A stretch of DNA of 64,000 bases from Sphagnum magellanicum (taxonomy: Eukaryota > Streptophyta > Sphagnopsida > Sphagnales > Sphagnaceae), in the NCBI GenBank assembly GCA_021904315.1, contig CM038916.1, positions 7,529,065 through 7,593,064 of the forward strand, written 5' to 3'. Each line of letters begins with the position of its first letter. The stretch's first letter is position 1. The position numbers were made by a program, and so were the translations under genes. This document shows, in pieces, positions 37,001 through 49,628 of this stretch. The notes under the pieces were generated by a model. That model saw only the letters and a list, made by a program, of their open reading frames with translations. It ran no database searches and was not told the DNA's origin.

Positions 37001-38394
37001 AGAGCCATTTTACAATTGCCACCACCCAACTCTCATCCAGATTCAAATTCACAATATATCAAGACTGGAGTGGAATGTGAAGTTCTCGAATGAATCTGAA
37101 TAAACAAAGCAAACAATGGCAACAAAAAGAAAGGCTATGCCATACAAACCTTGCCACTTCCATGGGGAAGAGTTGCAGCACCCCGCACCATCTGCACCAT
37201 GCCACACACTTTGCATTAAGAGCTGTGCTACAAGACCAATTCAGCAAGAGCATCATGAGAAGCCTTAGCATATGGGGAAGCACATAAGCATCCTCACTAG
37301 AACCAAAGTGGACTTACGCCTGGATCCCAACAGTGATAGAGTGCACAAAATGACATCAAAATGAAGTCTAGTCAGCTAGACCTACACTGAGAGATGATAA
37401 ACAATCTCAACTAACTGATTACCTAAGTTGGGGAAAGGACAACCATTCACACTAGGATCTAAATCCTCTTACTGTGAGTGCCCAGATGATGCAGATTGGA
37501 GGAAAGAATCAGACCTCACGTTTAGGGTTAAGGGTTCACACTTATAATCAGGTGCAGGGCTGAAGAGACTACAAGGAATTGGGGTTTAAGGGTAAAAAGG
37601 GATTACATTTTAGGGTAAGCATACCATTCCTGCATTAGGGTTTAAGCACCAGGTCATACCTGGTCTCCTCGACGAGGATCGATCCCCAGTCGCACATGTG
37701 CTTCAACCGTCTCATCAAATTTTGCTTTTGCATTTTCCTGCATGTGCAGATGCGCAAACAAGAACCCCAAGCACCTCAAACACACGACAGCGCGCCGTAG
37801 TGATTTGGGTAGCTCGAAAATAGTAAAAAGCGGCAAAAAGAAACCAAAGCAATGCGTTTGCCAGAGAATTGTACGTACCTTCACTTGCCGAATGGCATCC
37901 GCAAGTAACAGGGGATCGCTTCGAGTGTTTCGTTGCTGGTTACGCCAGAAAGACGGAAGTGGAATTGACGGTTTAAGCTTCTCCTTCACAGCTTCTGCGA
38001 CGTGGCTCTGAGCTTCCAGCGCCTCCGGTGACAGATCCTCAGGAAGTGGAGCCACACGGGGTTTAGCAGGCGTGTCTAGGACCTCTTGGATTTCGAGCAC
38101 AGACTCATCAGGGCTCCCGACGTGGTCTGCAGCAGCGGAAGTCGCGACGGGAACCTCCACGACAGTCACATGGGCCAAAACATCGTCCAGGGTAGAGACA
38201 TCGGTATGGGAGATGCGGTGTAGTGGCTCAACAGATGTGGGTTCAGACTCGGAACCGGAGGAAAACAAACGAAAGCACTGCTGCACCTGGGAGTTTGGAT
38301 CACAAACAAAGCTCCACAGAGAAGAAGCTCTAAGAGAAGAAGATGCGGTGGAGGAATGCCGCAATCGCATGAATCCGGACATCATCGCCGCCAT
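34022..38394 (-). CDS. Ribosomal protein L1 (uL1), mitochondrial; ten exons
   Basis: This gene encodes the L1-stalk protein of the organellar large ribosomal subunit. Exons in transcript order are 38394-37879, 37737-37660, 37191-37150, 36998-36893, 36650-36586, 36354-36310, 35500-35393, 34927-34840, 34611-34565 and 34105-34022. They sum to 1179 bases (392 residues), all borders are GT..AG and all phases join. Residues 1 to about 60 are Ser/Arg-rich and end in FRLFSSG, a plant mitochondrial presequence type. A linker follows to about 170. The L1 domain then shows the family signatures in order: [43 protein letters not shown], the hallmark [17 protein letters not shown], and [17 protein letters not shown]. 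The plastid L1 would have a different transit peptide; mitochondrial targeting is inferred. The start ATGGCGGCG sits in good context. Confidence 0.95.
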
Positions 38395-38520
38395 TCCCGA
38401 GCGCTCTCTCTCTCTCTCGTTCGCGAGAGCAATCTACGCGACTCCCTCTCTTCGCCGTCTCCCATTCTATTTGCGTTTGCTCCTGGACGGATGGATGAAC
38501 TATTCATACATGGATGAAAC
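38395..38520 (-). promoter_or_regulatory. CpG-rich 5' region of the L1 gene with a GA tract
   Basis: On the coding strand the sequence before the start codon contains an uninterrupted GA run (38404-38418) and several CpG, ending GGGA just before ATG. GA/CT tracts near plant transcription starts (Y-patch or GAGA type) are common in housekeeping genes. No TATA box was seen. Confidence 0.5.
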
Positions 38521-41192
38521 TTATGGATGCGTTTGTGGACATTACTTTTTGATATATTATTAATGTCAAGGTAGGTATTTCAGTTTTGGCCAATTCGACA
38601 CGAATTATATTATTTTCAGAAATGTTGAAAAAAATATTTAATATTTTGTTTTCCAAATCAAAAAATAAAAATAGTGAATATTTGAGAATATTTCATTTGT
38701 TGAAATGAATGTTTCAAAATTCATTAATTAATTATTTGACGAACATGTGTTGAAATGGGCAAGGTACTACGGCATTTCAATTTGATTTACAACATATGCC
38801 TGTCAATCAACTTACAATGACACAAAGAGGTACGAATAATGGAAGCATATTAACCAAAGAAATGGGGTAAGTCATCTTGAATGTAAGAAACATTTTGGAA
38901 GGCCCAAAATATGGGGTATTATGGGTCGTAAGGTTTTTTTTTTTTTCAAATTCTTCGAGTCGAATCACTTGCAAAGGATCCCCAATATTAATTAACATTA
39001 AATGGTGAGTATTCTAGGTGGGGTGTATACCATTTTTAAAAAAGTGCTGCTACAAGTGACAACCCAAGAAATACCTAGTTTTAGATGAGTTTAATTAATT
39101 TTTTTAAATTTCAAAAATGGTGAGAAAATGTCTAAAAATCACCCAAAAAAATTTATTTTTCTCATTTATTGAAAAAAAATCGCCCCAAAAAAAACATTGA
39201 TAAGTATGAGGTAGGTATGTATTAGGGTTGTGTGGCTCTTGAACCCTTTTCAAAAGAACCTCTAGTCCCCAATTTTGACAATTCAAATTTTTTTGGAGGT
39301 TTTCCATGTGCAAGTTTGAGTCCAATTTTTTCAATTTTAAAACATTTTTAATTACAGGTCTAGCACATTTTTTCAATTTCAAGAACCTCCGAGCCAAATT
39401 CAATAATTGGGTCCAATTCCATGCACGATTTCATGCTTCCCAATGCTAGAAATTTTATAGGGACATAGTTTTACAACAAATTAAATACAATGATTTATAC
39501 AAATACAGAGTTTAATAAATAATTAAAATTAATACATGATTATAAAATTCATTACTTGTCAAATTTTTTTGAATAAGGTCAGGTTGCTTATAAGTTCAAG
39601 TTCCCATTTCAGTTGCAGATCTAGTAAAAAACCTAATTTCATGGTCCAACTCTTTGTGCTGGTTCCAGCAAAAGGAAGGCAACTTGAGTCCAAGTCACAT
39701 GAACCTGAACCCTCGGATATAACACTACAAACCAGATATTTACTTGGTATTGAGATTTATATGACCCTAACATTAAAGTATGATTTAAGAGCAATGAGAA
39801 GGGTTGAACTTGCCATAATAAAAGGGGCAGTAGACTTAAGGACCCTTCACACCTAATGTTAGGACCTCTAATGTTAAATGTCCTAACACCTAAATAATTG
39901 TTTCTAAAAACTGAAAAAACAGTTATTTATTTATTTATTTATGTTAGTGCTAGCTAGCATTTTGAGTGCATTCACATCACATGGTAGTGTTAAGGTTTCA
40001 AACCTAAAAGTTCTAAAAGTACCTATTACTAGTCATGAATGATTCACACATGGAATCATGTTAGTAGATGTTGGGCCGATGGTAACCAATTGTTCTTTTC
40101 TTGAATTTTTTTTTGTTTTTTTTAATTTTCTAATTTTTTTAATTTTTCTTTTTGGTCTTTTTTGTAATTTTTTTCTCGAGTTCAATCATGGTAAAGTAGA
40201 TCAAAAAATATAGTTGTATAAAATGTCATTTTAAAATATGATGATTTTACATAAAAATAAGAATATTTATTTATTTATTTATTTATTTCATTCATATTGA
40301 AAACATCTATGTTTTCATTGGGTTTATCATAAGTTGAGTATAAAATTTGAAATTTTTGAAAAAATTTAGTATAATAAAATAAATAACAAGTATGTTTGAA
40401 ATTGATTAGCAATTTTTTTAACCTATTTTTACTTACAAATTAAAAATATTTTGATTAAATAGTGAAAAAGATGAAGAATCACAAGTATGTTTTAGAACCT
40501 CATTAATCAAAAAAATTAAAAATATAATATTTCATCTATTTATAACCTACTTAAAGGTTATCAAGTAAATTGTGGGTTTTCCTTGAATTTCAATGGATAT
40601 ATTTAAACCTACTTTAAACATCTAGTCTATATATAAAATTTAACAAAAAATTTTAAAATGTTCATATTAATCACTGAATTAAATAATTTTTTCATTCAAT
40701 ATATCAAAGCCTACTCAATGATTATTTTTCATTTATGTTGCAAGGAACACGAACGATCTAATTTACTATGCTTGGACCCTTTGACATTCTTTTCACTACA
40801 CATTTGCTCCACACCACATTCTCAAGCTTTTCATTACACATTCATTTCTCATTGTGTTCTTGTTTTTCATTGTTTTTTCCTTGCTACACTCTCATTCATT
40901 GCACTAATTTTTCAAGGTGTGTTGGCATCTTCTATACCTTTGGTGTTTCTTGGTCACACTTGAATTAAGAGCACAAAGTTCAACTCCTTCATCAATGCCT
41001 TTGTCTAATTCATTTTCTTTTCTTTCTTGATCACTTATTTTTCATCATGATTGTTTCTTTGGAATTGCAAGAGTTATGATAAGTAATAGTTGACTGAGAG
41101 TTGCATCAACATCAAAAATTTCTTTTGGGTTGAATTTAAAGATAAGTTTTTTAGACCTTATTCTTTTATTTCACATTTCATTGTTACAAATC
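38521..41192. other. AT-rich intergenic DNA, no gene seen
   Basis: No coding gene is recognised. The segment contains ATTT-type microsatellites at about 39921-39943 and 40264-40288. The last few hundred bases may be the left part of the Harbinger element that follows, but no terminal inverted repeat was identified. Confidence 0.55.
40264..40288. repeat. (ATTT)6 microsatellite
   Basis: About six tandem copies of ATTT. A shorter similar run lies at 39921-39943. Confidence 0.9.
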
Positions 41193-42402
41193 ATGGATGA
41201 AGCTCAAGAACAAGTGGTGTTCACTATGGGTTTTATGATGTTGTTCCAACTCATGGACCACATATATAATTCCCCTATCCAAAATTTACATTCTATCATG
41301 AAACCATCCATTGCATTGGAAATTGTCAAGTTTCTTATCTCTATAATTGCACTTCATAAGAGTAATTTGACAACTACTTATGGAAATTTGTCTTAGGAAT
41401 TAGCGTAACAAGGGTGAAACACAAAGTACAACTTAATTTTTCATATTCTTGTTCATAGAATATGAAGATTACCAATGGATGGAAAACTTTAGGATGTCAA
41501 AGTTCCATGTGTCTTGTGTCATTTATAAACTTGCACACTGTTGTAATTTTCTCATATGTAGTGAATTGTTTATGATTAAGAAGTTCATTATATCCTTGGT
41601 TTTCCATGAATTTGTTGTTGCAGTGAATCTTGTTTTTAAGAGGTGGATTTTTTGCCTAGAAGGACTTGAAATGTAGAAAGTCATGGAAGATTTCAAATAG
41701 TGGTGCAATTCGCTTAACATGCAATGTGTTATTGATGGCACACAAATGTTGATTTCTAAACCTTTTATCTCATACTCAAAAGACTACTATTATCATAAGT
41801 TTGGGGGCTACTCCATGGTTACCTATTCGTGGTAAATTCCAATAAGAATTCATTAACATCTTCATTGGTTTGCTAAGAAGTGTTAAGAAGGTTTGGATTG
41901 TATTGGCAAGTTCAATATCATGTTTTGTTTGATCCAAATAAGGGATGTGGAAATGGAATTCCACCTTACTTGCTTGGGGACAAAGGGTATTCATTTATTA
42001 ACTAGATCATGACACCCTCAAAAAAAGATGGTCACCACATTATTTATAGTTACTTTACAACATAAAACACAAGTGAGGTTATTCCATTGTAAAAAATGTT
42101 TTTGGCATTTTGAGAAAAACTTTTTGAAAGTTGTTTCACAAATTATGATTGAATGTTGTTTTTTTACTTGATGTTTTTATTTATTGTTATTTGTTGCATA
42201 ATTGCTAAAAATTGGGGGCAAGGCAAGTGTAGAATGTCTCCTTTGCATCATTGAGTTAAAGGCAAACAATTGTCATGAAAATAAACCAACAATCAACAAC
42301 ATTATAAAAGATCAAATTCATCAACAACTTAAAAAAGAAAAGAGGTCAAGAACAAACTTATGGAGAAAATTAATGCATTATCTTAGTAGACAAAGGAACT
42401 GA
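41193..42402 (+). pseudogene. Decayed PIF/Harbinger DDE transposase
   Basis: The family signatures appear in order in one direction, across several frames. An N-terminal part starts MDEAQEQ (41193). FRMSKFHV (41470s) corresponds to the FRMSxxxF motif before the nuclease domain. CVIDGTQMLISKPF with DYYYHKFGGYSMV (41725-41815) is the first catalytic Asp block (GAT 41734-41736). HVLFDPNKGCGNGIPPYLLG plus DKGYSFIN (from about 41919) holds the second block, GDKGY at 41976-41990. IMTPSKKDGHHII follows a TAG at 42003-42005, where the family has Trp. A FxxxEKxFLKVV / CCFF segment near 42110-42190 matches the VENxFGxLKxxF and FLPDV..CCxLHN region. A C-terminal open piece ends at 42402. Several stops and frame changes show it is dead. 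This class cuts and pastes short DNA elements in the nucleus. Confidence 0.8.
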
Positions 42403-43104
42403 CCATGTAAAATCTTGACTTTCATCTTAATATCATTTATAATTTTTTTATAAATCATTATTTGTTCTTTTTGTTTTGGTGTTTCTAATCATTTGCAATA
42501 ACTTCTCAAAAAATGTTCATTAATGTTTGGCAAATAGAGGATCAACAAATGGGATTAAATAATATCTTAAATTATAATCATTGGTCCTTCAAAAAATCCT
42601 TGAAAATTTATAAGATATCATCTTTCCAAAAATCCATGCACATTATGATCTAACTTTTCAAATTTGTTATTCATCATTTAAGGTTTCCCCATTCCCTATT
42701 TTTTCATTGTGATCTTTAGCTATTCATCACATGTGTCATATTTGTAAGAGCTCGCACCATGTGTTTGATTTTAGTTGAAGATTTTATTTCATTTCTTGAA
42801 GTATTCCAATTATTTCTCTTCTACAACCAAAGTCTAAACATGTATGTGCTCCATGGCTTTTATGAGTTCTTTGTTTCTTCTTTTTGTAGCTTCAACCACG
42901 GTCTCGTGTGATGAAAAATATTTCCTTTTAACCTTTATGTTTCTTATATTTCTTACTAATCAAATTTGAATTGTTGGTATTTTCTTTTTGCAGCTTGTTT
43001 TGTTAACAAAAATTGGGGTTGAAAGATTAGTACATGGGACTTGCAAAGGGACATTATTTTTCAAGAAGACAATGTTCTCTTTCACATTCTCTAAGTAGTG
43101 GGGT
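42403..43104. other. AT-rich spacer inside the Harbinger remnant
   Basis: No gene is seen. The segment lies between the converging transposase and Myb/trihelix-like frames. Confidence 0.5.
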
Positions 43105-43650
43105 CTACAATGTCATAGGAACTTCTATGAAATTGACACGACAAGGTGTAATAAGCATGGACAAGGGTTGTTTATACAACCAAGTTTCATCAATATTGAC
43201 AACATACATTTTGTTTTTTGGTAGATTGTCACAATTGGTTCCAAATGTTAAAATTGTAAATTTTTCATTGATTTCAATGGGTGCATGTGTCGTGTGGCCA
43301 ACATGCTTGTAATTGTCATCTTTTGCATCCATCATGTCTCTCATGTGTGGTAATTGAAAGAGTAAACTTCTACCTTGAAATTCATGAATCATGTCATAGA
43401 ACCCTTGTCCAAAATTTTGAGGAAGATGGATAGGGATTCTTTCCTAAATGCCCATGGTTTAATAGTTTTGATTATTTCTTGTGCACGCCATGAAGTCATA
43501 TATCTTCTTGAAATCACTAACTATGTTACACCATTTGTCCTTGCATGCTAGATCATTTTTAAATTGTTCTGAACAGCCTATTTTCATGATAACTTTTGAA
43601 ATATTTTTCCACTTGTTCATTGCAATTTCAAATTGGTCTTAACCATCCAT
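43105..43650 (-). pseudogene. Decayed Myb/trihelix-like protein of the Harbinger element
   Basis: Reading the minus strand from about 43650, the sequence contains MNKWKNISKVIMKIG, then CKDKWCNIVSDFKKIYDFM, then RNNQNY followed by a stop where Trp is expected, then ERIPIHLPQNFGQGFYDMI and HEFQGRSL. The tail is an open frame to 43105. The Trp/Cys-spaced pattern (KW.NI, DKW..I..DFKKI, YW.M, ER) is that of Myb/SANT or trihelix DNA-binding domains. PIF/Harbinger elements are known to carry such a second protein that recruits the transposase to the ends. It converges on the transposase. Stops at two or more conserved positions mark it as a pseudogene. Confidence 0.6.
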
Positions 43651-45039
43651 TTGATTTATGCTTGTGAGGTGTTCCTCTCTCTTTGTTACAACCAACGCTA
43701 AAATATTGCTATGTTCTCGATTGAGTTGGTGGGGCTTCTTCACCTACACCTTTAAACTTGGTTTATAACTATGGATGGCAACCTATTTTTTACTTTTGTG
43801 TTTTTTTCTTGGTGGATCAAATACATCATCAACAGGTTGTCACATAATTGCAAAAAATAATCTAGGTATATGCACAACCTTAAAAACCTACTAATTTTTA
43901 TAGAAATTGTTAGAATATTGAATGAAACAAAAAATCTCATGACAATATTGTGGGACTTGCTTGTGTATAAAAACATTATAGGAGTTCAAGCTTACAATTA
44001 TCTTTTCATTGCATTTCTTGCTTGAACCCATTGTAGTTAAAGATGTCAAAAACTACATCCATGGTGTTGTAACTATGTTGAAAGTTGTGTGAAGCAAAAC
44101 AATTGTTTAATGTGAAAAGCTTGCCATTGTTGCAATGTGAAACAAAAAGGCATGTGACATTACAATGTGAAGAGCTTGTGAATTATTATTGCACAAAGCA
44201 TATATGTAACATGCATGGGTGCAACAATCACCATACAATCAACATGGGCCACGAACATGTGTAAGAAACAATAAAAACATAAAAAACATTCATAGGGAAC
44301 ACATAATCAAAAAGTTCAAATAACAAATGATGAAGGATTTCACAAACATTGAGTTAAAAGGACCCTTAAGGGAGGTGTTATGTAACTATTTTAACCCATA
44401 ATCTATCATTTTGGAAATTTTGTGATATCCAATTATCAACTTACAACTAAGTTAGCACTTAGTGCCAGATCCATTGACAACAAGGATTTACTATTATGTA
44501 ACATTACATGTATGAATTGGAGATTGAACGATTATTTGTGCACATGTTTATATAGCTCACCATCAACAAACTTCCTTGGTACACAAACTTCCTTGGTACC
44601 TTCGATGCTTATATCTCATTATAAGCAACAAGTGTCGATAGCCTTACAATGTGTGCAAGTCATCGTGATTTTTCAGCAGACTACCAAGCTTAATCACAAT
44701 TCTTCATCTCTTCCACACATACTAACTAGTGCACCTCCATCGCTAACTAATTTGTGACATAAGATGCATTTTTAACATTACATCTTCCACTTCATTACTA
44801 CTATTTTGATGGTCTTGGTTTTCTTTTCGTGTGTGTATATTTGCTTTGACATGCCTTGTACTTTTTGTGAATGGATTTCCATCCTTGTTTATATATATAT
44901 AAAGGGTTACTACTATTTTGAAAACACTAGCTTAACAGGCAGTTAACAATTAACACCATGTGTGAAGGGTGCTTTATCTCAAGATGTGAGAAAAAATTGA
45001 TTGGGGCACCACCAATTTACCTTGATGGATGACAACTTG
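43651..45039. other. AT-rich intergenic DNA, no gene seen
   Basis: This is the right flank of the Harbinger remnant and the upstream region of the NUMOD3 gene. A 111-codon plus-strand frame at 44422-44757 has no recognisable domain and no CpG-rich start, so I do not call it. A TATATATATATAAA run occurs near 44890-44903. Confidence 0.5.
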
Positions 45040-45300
45040 ATGAATGAAACTTGTGGATCCAAAGATTACGGTCCCGATCGTAGTGGAGGTGGACAGAGAT
45101 TCAGCGACGACGCGGGGGAAAGATAAGACGGAAAATGATTTCGGTCTCTCCTCCCGTCTGTTGCGAGCGCGCGGGGGATTGCGTTCAGGTTCTTCCGCGA
45201 TGGATGAGAATCCCCAGCGATTCTTCTGTTTCGCAAAGCTTTTCTAGGAACTGGAGCTGCTGGAAGGAGGGTTTCAATATTCTAAGTCGGTTGATAGATC
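45040..45300 (+). promoter_or_regulatory. CpG-rich promoter and 5' UTR of the NUMOD3 gene
   Basis: About twenty CpG fall within 200 bases, including a CGAGCGCGCGGG cluster, in otherwise CpG-depleted DNA. It is followed by a pyrimidine-rich stretch typical of a plant 5' UTR intron. The coding sequence begins 1.2-1.4 kb further on, at an exon with a clear acceptor (TTTTGCAG at 46460-46467). The first exon is therefore probably untranslated. Confidence 0.6.
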
Positions 45301-46474
45301 TTCTCTCTGCTTGCGTCCTTTTTTTTTCCTTTTTTTTTTGGGTTTCTGTTTTTTTGCCGCTGTGGGTGAGTTGGGCTCTGGTTTCTGAATTCTGGGGTTT
45401 AGAATTATGGTTTCTGAAATTCTGGGATTTAGAATCTCTAGAGTTTTGCAGTTTTCTTCCCACATTGTCTTTTTTTTTTCTTTCTCGCCTCCTGTAACAT
45501 CTCTGTATGCATCTCTGTGAGGGTTTTTCTCAGGTTGAACTCCTTGGAATTCAGTTCGAAGTACCATTAAAACCTGAGAGGCTTATGATCTCAGAAGTCT
45601 ACTATCTTCCATCTTCTTTACATGTCTTGTTCCTCTGTTAGATATGCAATTCCTGGGGAATGTGTGAAATTGGGTGTTGGATTTAGAGCACTGGAAGAAC
45701 AGCATGGGAGTCTGTTTTCTTGCACAGGAGGAGTGAGTTTCTTCTTTTTGTTTTCCAATTTTGTTTTCGGATGTCACAAGGAATCATCCACCATAGCCGG
45801 AGATCATCTCCATTCACAAGTTGCAAAAAAAACATCCTCTCAAGGGGCCTGCCCCTCATATTCTCAAGAGTGCCTCAAAATTTGACAACAATATGGACAT
45901 CAGGGCAGCTGTGCGGTGGCGGTCTCTTGCTTAAAGTTCAAGGACTTTGTTAATATTCCAAAATGTATCATTTGAGTCTGAAAGTGCCGCATCCCAAGAA
46001 GGTGCCAACTGCAAAATGGAAAGGAAGCCACAGGAACTTCTGCCAAGGACTGGTCAGGTAACACACCAAAGCTGACCATGTACCAAGATTGAATCTTCAA
46101 GCAATTCATCTGTTGCCCTAAGTTTTGATCAGATTCATAGTTACTTGTCTATGCACACTGCCAGGAAGCTGAAGAAGTCAGGGGAGAGTAACAGGTTCTA
46201 ATCAAGGTGGAGGTTCTGATACTTTGTTGGTGACACTAGCAATGTTATGACTGTGCGCTCATTCTTGTCGCATCTGTTTTGGTTTGGTGGGAACTTACTG
46301 ACAAAGTGGTTACCATCAAAATGTTCTTGTGGGAGTTTCCTCTGCAACCTCATTCACATCTTTCTAAATGTGTTTGGTCACAAGTGCATTAGAAGCTTAT
46401 AAGATCATAGTCGCCTCAGTATTGGGTTCTAAGAATCTGGCATTAAAATCCAGTATATGTTTTGCAGGCCTGGA

Positions 46475-49400
46475 ATGCAGCTGCCCTCTTCCAGAAGTCC
46501 AGCCATGAAGGTGGTGTCCTTTCCCTGCTATAAGCGTCAATGGTCTTCACATCATCAAGGAACTTCAAGTCTGTTTCTAAGATTTTTTCCCTGGGAAGTA
46601 AGCAAGGTCTCTAATACTTTCCGAGTATCACAGATGAAGAGACCTGAATTGCTCATGGGTGGTTACAGGGTAGTGCACTGCAAAAGGTTTAGGGCAATGG
46701 CAATTATTGTGCATGATAACAGCATGAAAATCTCATCCCAGGCAAGTCCTTTGGAGACACTTTTGTCAATAGGTCTCATGGAGCCATTGGATTCTCATGT
46801 CAGTGTTGGCCCAAGCAATGGAACAGGGGCTGCTGGATCAGGGAATACAGGCATAGTTTTTGCAGATGTTGAGACCATGGAGGTCAAACAGAATCACCTG
46901 AGTAATTCTTCACCACAGACAAAGAAAGTACGAGTGCCCTGGAATAAGGGCAAACGCCACTCTCCAGGTTTGTATTTTGTCCAGGTTCCTGATATGAGGC
47001 TCAAGAGAAAGTAATTTACAGTTACTTCTTTCATGGGTTTTGGTGATGTTGGGATCTAAAGTATTTGAATTGATGGGGAATTGGCAGAAACAATTGCAAA
47101 GATAAAAGAGAGAACAGCAATGGCCATGCAAACTCCGCAGGTGAGGGCTTTGATGAAAACATATGAGAGTGTGACCACTACCACAAGCTTCTATATTATT
47201 GCTCCTGGTGGTCAAAAGAATTCATTGCTGAAACTATCCAGATTGTCTGAATTCTGAGGTGTATTTCTATATGGGCTTGCCTCTACTGAATCTTGGGATG
47301 GGAGAACTATATGTATCCAGTAATGGACCGTAGTACATAAAGAGGTACTGGGTGAAGAGGCATAGATGTCCTTCCCTGAGATAGACTCAGTGAATCAACT
47401 TTCAAGGAATTTTATTGGTTGTGCAGGTTCGCCAGAAACTCAGACATCATGGCATAGATCAGAAGTATGGATCTGAGAGCTTCTCTCTCCCTCTTAAACC
47501 CCCTATGTTATCCTAGAGATCCTAAAAGTTGTACCATGGACACCTTCTGCTTGGGACCACATCTGCATCAGTAAACAGCATGTCCAATTATCTCTGGCTT
47601 TTGATTTGGGTATGCTTCTGTCAATCAATGGGTGTAGAAGCTTTGATTGAGACTTGACCTACTCAAAGATTCTGCAGGGCTGAGACAAAGGTTAAGATAA
47701 GTGAGAAGATGAAAGCACTGTGGGAGCTTAAAAATGTGGCACGACTGGTCCAAGAGTCTTTTATCAAGGATTGGAAGGAGGTCATTGCAGAGGCTGCACG
47801 GCTTGGTGGAGTCCAGGATGAGGAGCTGCAGTGGGGCTCATATAATGCTATAAAGCAGGCATTCCGAAAGGAGGAACTTGCACTCATCCGAGATGAGAAA
47901 ATGCGGAGAAAAATGGAGCAAAAGGCAGCAGCAAAGGCCCAGAGACATCTTACCTGTTCTGCTGAGCACAGACAAAAAATATCAGATGCTATTAGAGCAA
48001 AATGGCAGGATCCGGTGGGTTCTTCAACTAATTTGCCTATTTTTTATTGCAGTGTAGATGTCTAGTTTTCCTCATATGCGTAGGTGTAATTGTCCATGTG
48101 CAGGAATACCGAAGGAAGTTGACAAAGAGTACACGGAAATCTGACCACAAGAGTGTGCAGAAATCTGACCTCAAGAATACACAAACAGGTGACTACAATA
48201 ACATGGCGACACAAGTTGCTCTGAAATCAAGGACGTCTTCTATTTCCATCGATGAGAAATTTGTAGCAGAGGTTCTTGCAGAGGACCACATCCCAGAAAC
48301 ACGATGTTCACGCTCAACATCTGCTCGAATCAATGGACATCCTCGAGTCATTCTGCCCAGACCCACAATCAAAACTAGCGCATATACAACAGAGAAGTCT
48401 GCAACAGTAGAGAAAAGACAACCACCTGTCACTGAGGCCAAAAGAGTTTCATCTGAGCAAGGCATGCCCTGGCTGGACAACTCACAGGTTCAAGAGGATG
48501 CTAGGTCCAGAGATTCAAATGTTGCTCAAGAAGCTGATGTACTGTCGCAAAAGAGTTCACTTTCTGACCAAGAGAAGCTGAAACTCAAATGGCTAAAAGA
48601 GCGTTGGCTGCTGATGGAAATCTATCGTAGGGAGGCTACCAATAGAGCACGGTTGGTGTTTCTTCATAACCTGACCCATATGTAAATGACCTTCTGAATT
48701 CCTTATCTGTGCGCAAAATAGTTGAAGGTTACTTATCATGGGTGTGACTGCAGCAGGTGTCCACAGACCTCACTCTTCTTTCCAGGGTTGGGTTTATTCT
48801 TTTTCCTACTAATGGATATGTTGTTTCCGAAAATTCTATAACTGTGTTATTGGGTTATGTATCAATTCTATTCAAGTTGAATTTTGATCATAAGGATGGA
48901 GAAGTCTTTAATAATTATGAAGATATCCTTATCCTCTCATTTGATGTGGTCCTCAGTTCACAAAGCAACTGAGCTGGAAAATAAAAGTCTACTGAGTCGT
49001 GTCTTGAAGTTGTTTTGTTGATAGGATACTCATGGTGGAGGCAGAGAGAGCAGTCCAGGCTTTGGAGGCTGTGGCAGGAACAGACAAGGTTGCCCTAGCC
49101 TCTTTACATGAGGCTCGCCAGATTCTGGCAGAAGCTGCCCACTCAATCAAAAGAGCAGAATCCGTAAGCATTGACCATCCATCATTCATGGAGGCTGCAA
49201 ATAGCAGAGCCTCCTCATCCACAGCATATGATGCCAGTGAGTCAGGTAGCCCAATGGACAGTCAATTGCTAGCTGGGGGTGCTGAAGTTTTGGGCCATGG
49301 AAAATTCTGGACCCAACAAACAGGATCCATTAGATGTCCACACCCTATTCCACTGGGGGCTAAATCTTTGACACCAAAGACAAATGACAACAAGAATGGC

Positions 49401-49628
49401 AGTCAGAGCCTAGAAGGGTATGAGATTTCAGACTCTAGGATGGGAGAGAATGTTTCTATGTTATTGCTCAATAGGTCTAGTCAGCAAATGGAAAAAAGGG
49501 AAATGAGTATTCCTCAGAATTTTGAAGACAGAGTTCAGGTTCAAAGGCTCTTGAGGGGAGATAGGACAATTGCCAAAAAATGGTACAGAGGGAGGTTGGT
49601 TATTGCCGGGAGAGATGACAGGAGTTAA
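46475..49628 (+). CDS. NUMOD3-domain organellar protein, six coding exons
   Basis: Coding exons are 46475-46967, 47088-47140, 47427-47464, 47678-48014, 48104-48651 and 49025-49628. They total 2073 bases (690 residues plus stop), with canonical borders and joining phases. The first coding exon has an acceptor at 46467/46468, and ATG 46475 is the first in frame, giving a Ser/Arg/Lys-rich start that looks like an organelle transit peptide. Residues about 155-240 hold NUMOD3-type DNA-binding motifs: VRVPWNKGKRHSPETIAKIK, then KVKISEKMKALWE. A second set follows, SAEHRQKISDAIRAKWQDPE plus YRRKLTKSTRK. These were first described in homing endonucleases; plants keep them in nuclear genes without the nuclease. 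A charged Ser-rich region and an Ala/Glu-rich coiled coil (MVEAERAVQALEAVAGTDK on) follow. The exact role is unknown; binding to organellar DNA or RNA is inferred. Confidence 0.85.

Noticed and set aside
38072-38563. A 163-codon plus-strand frame opposite L1 exon 1
   Set aside because: It is the antisense of the confirmed L1 presequence exon and has no features of its own.
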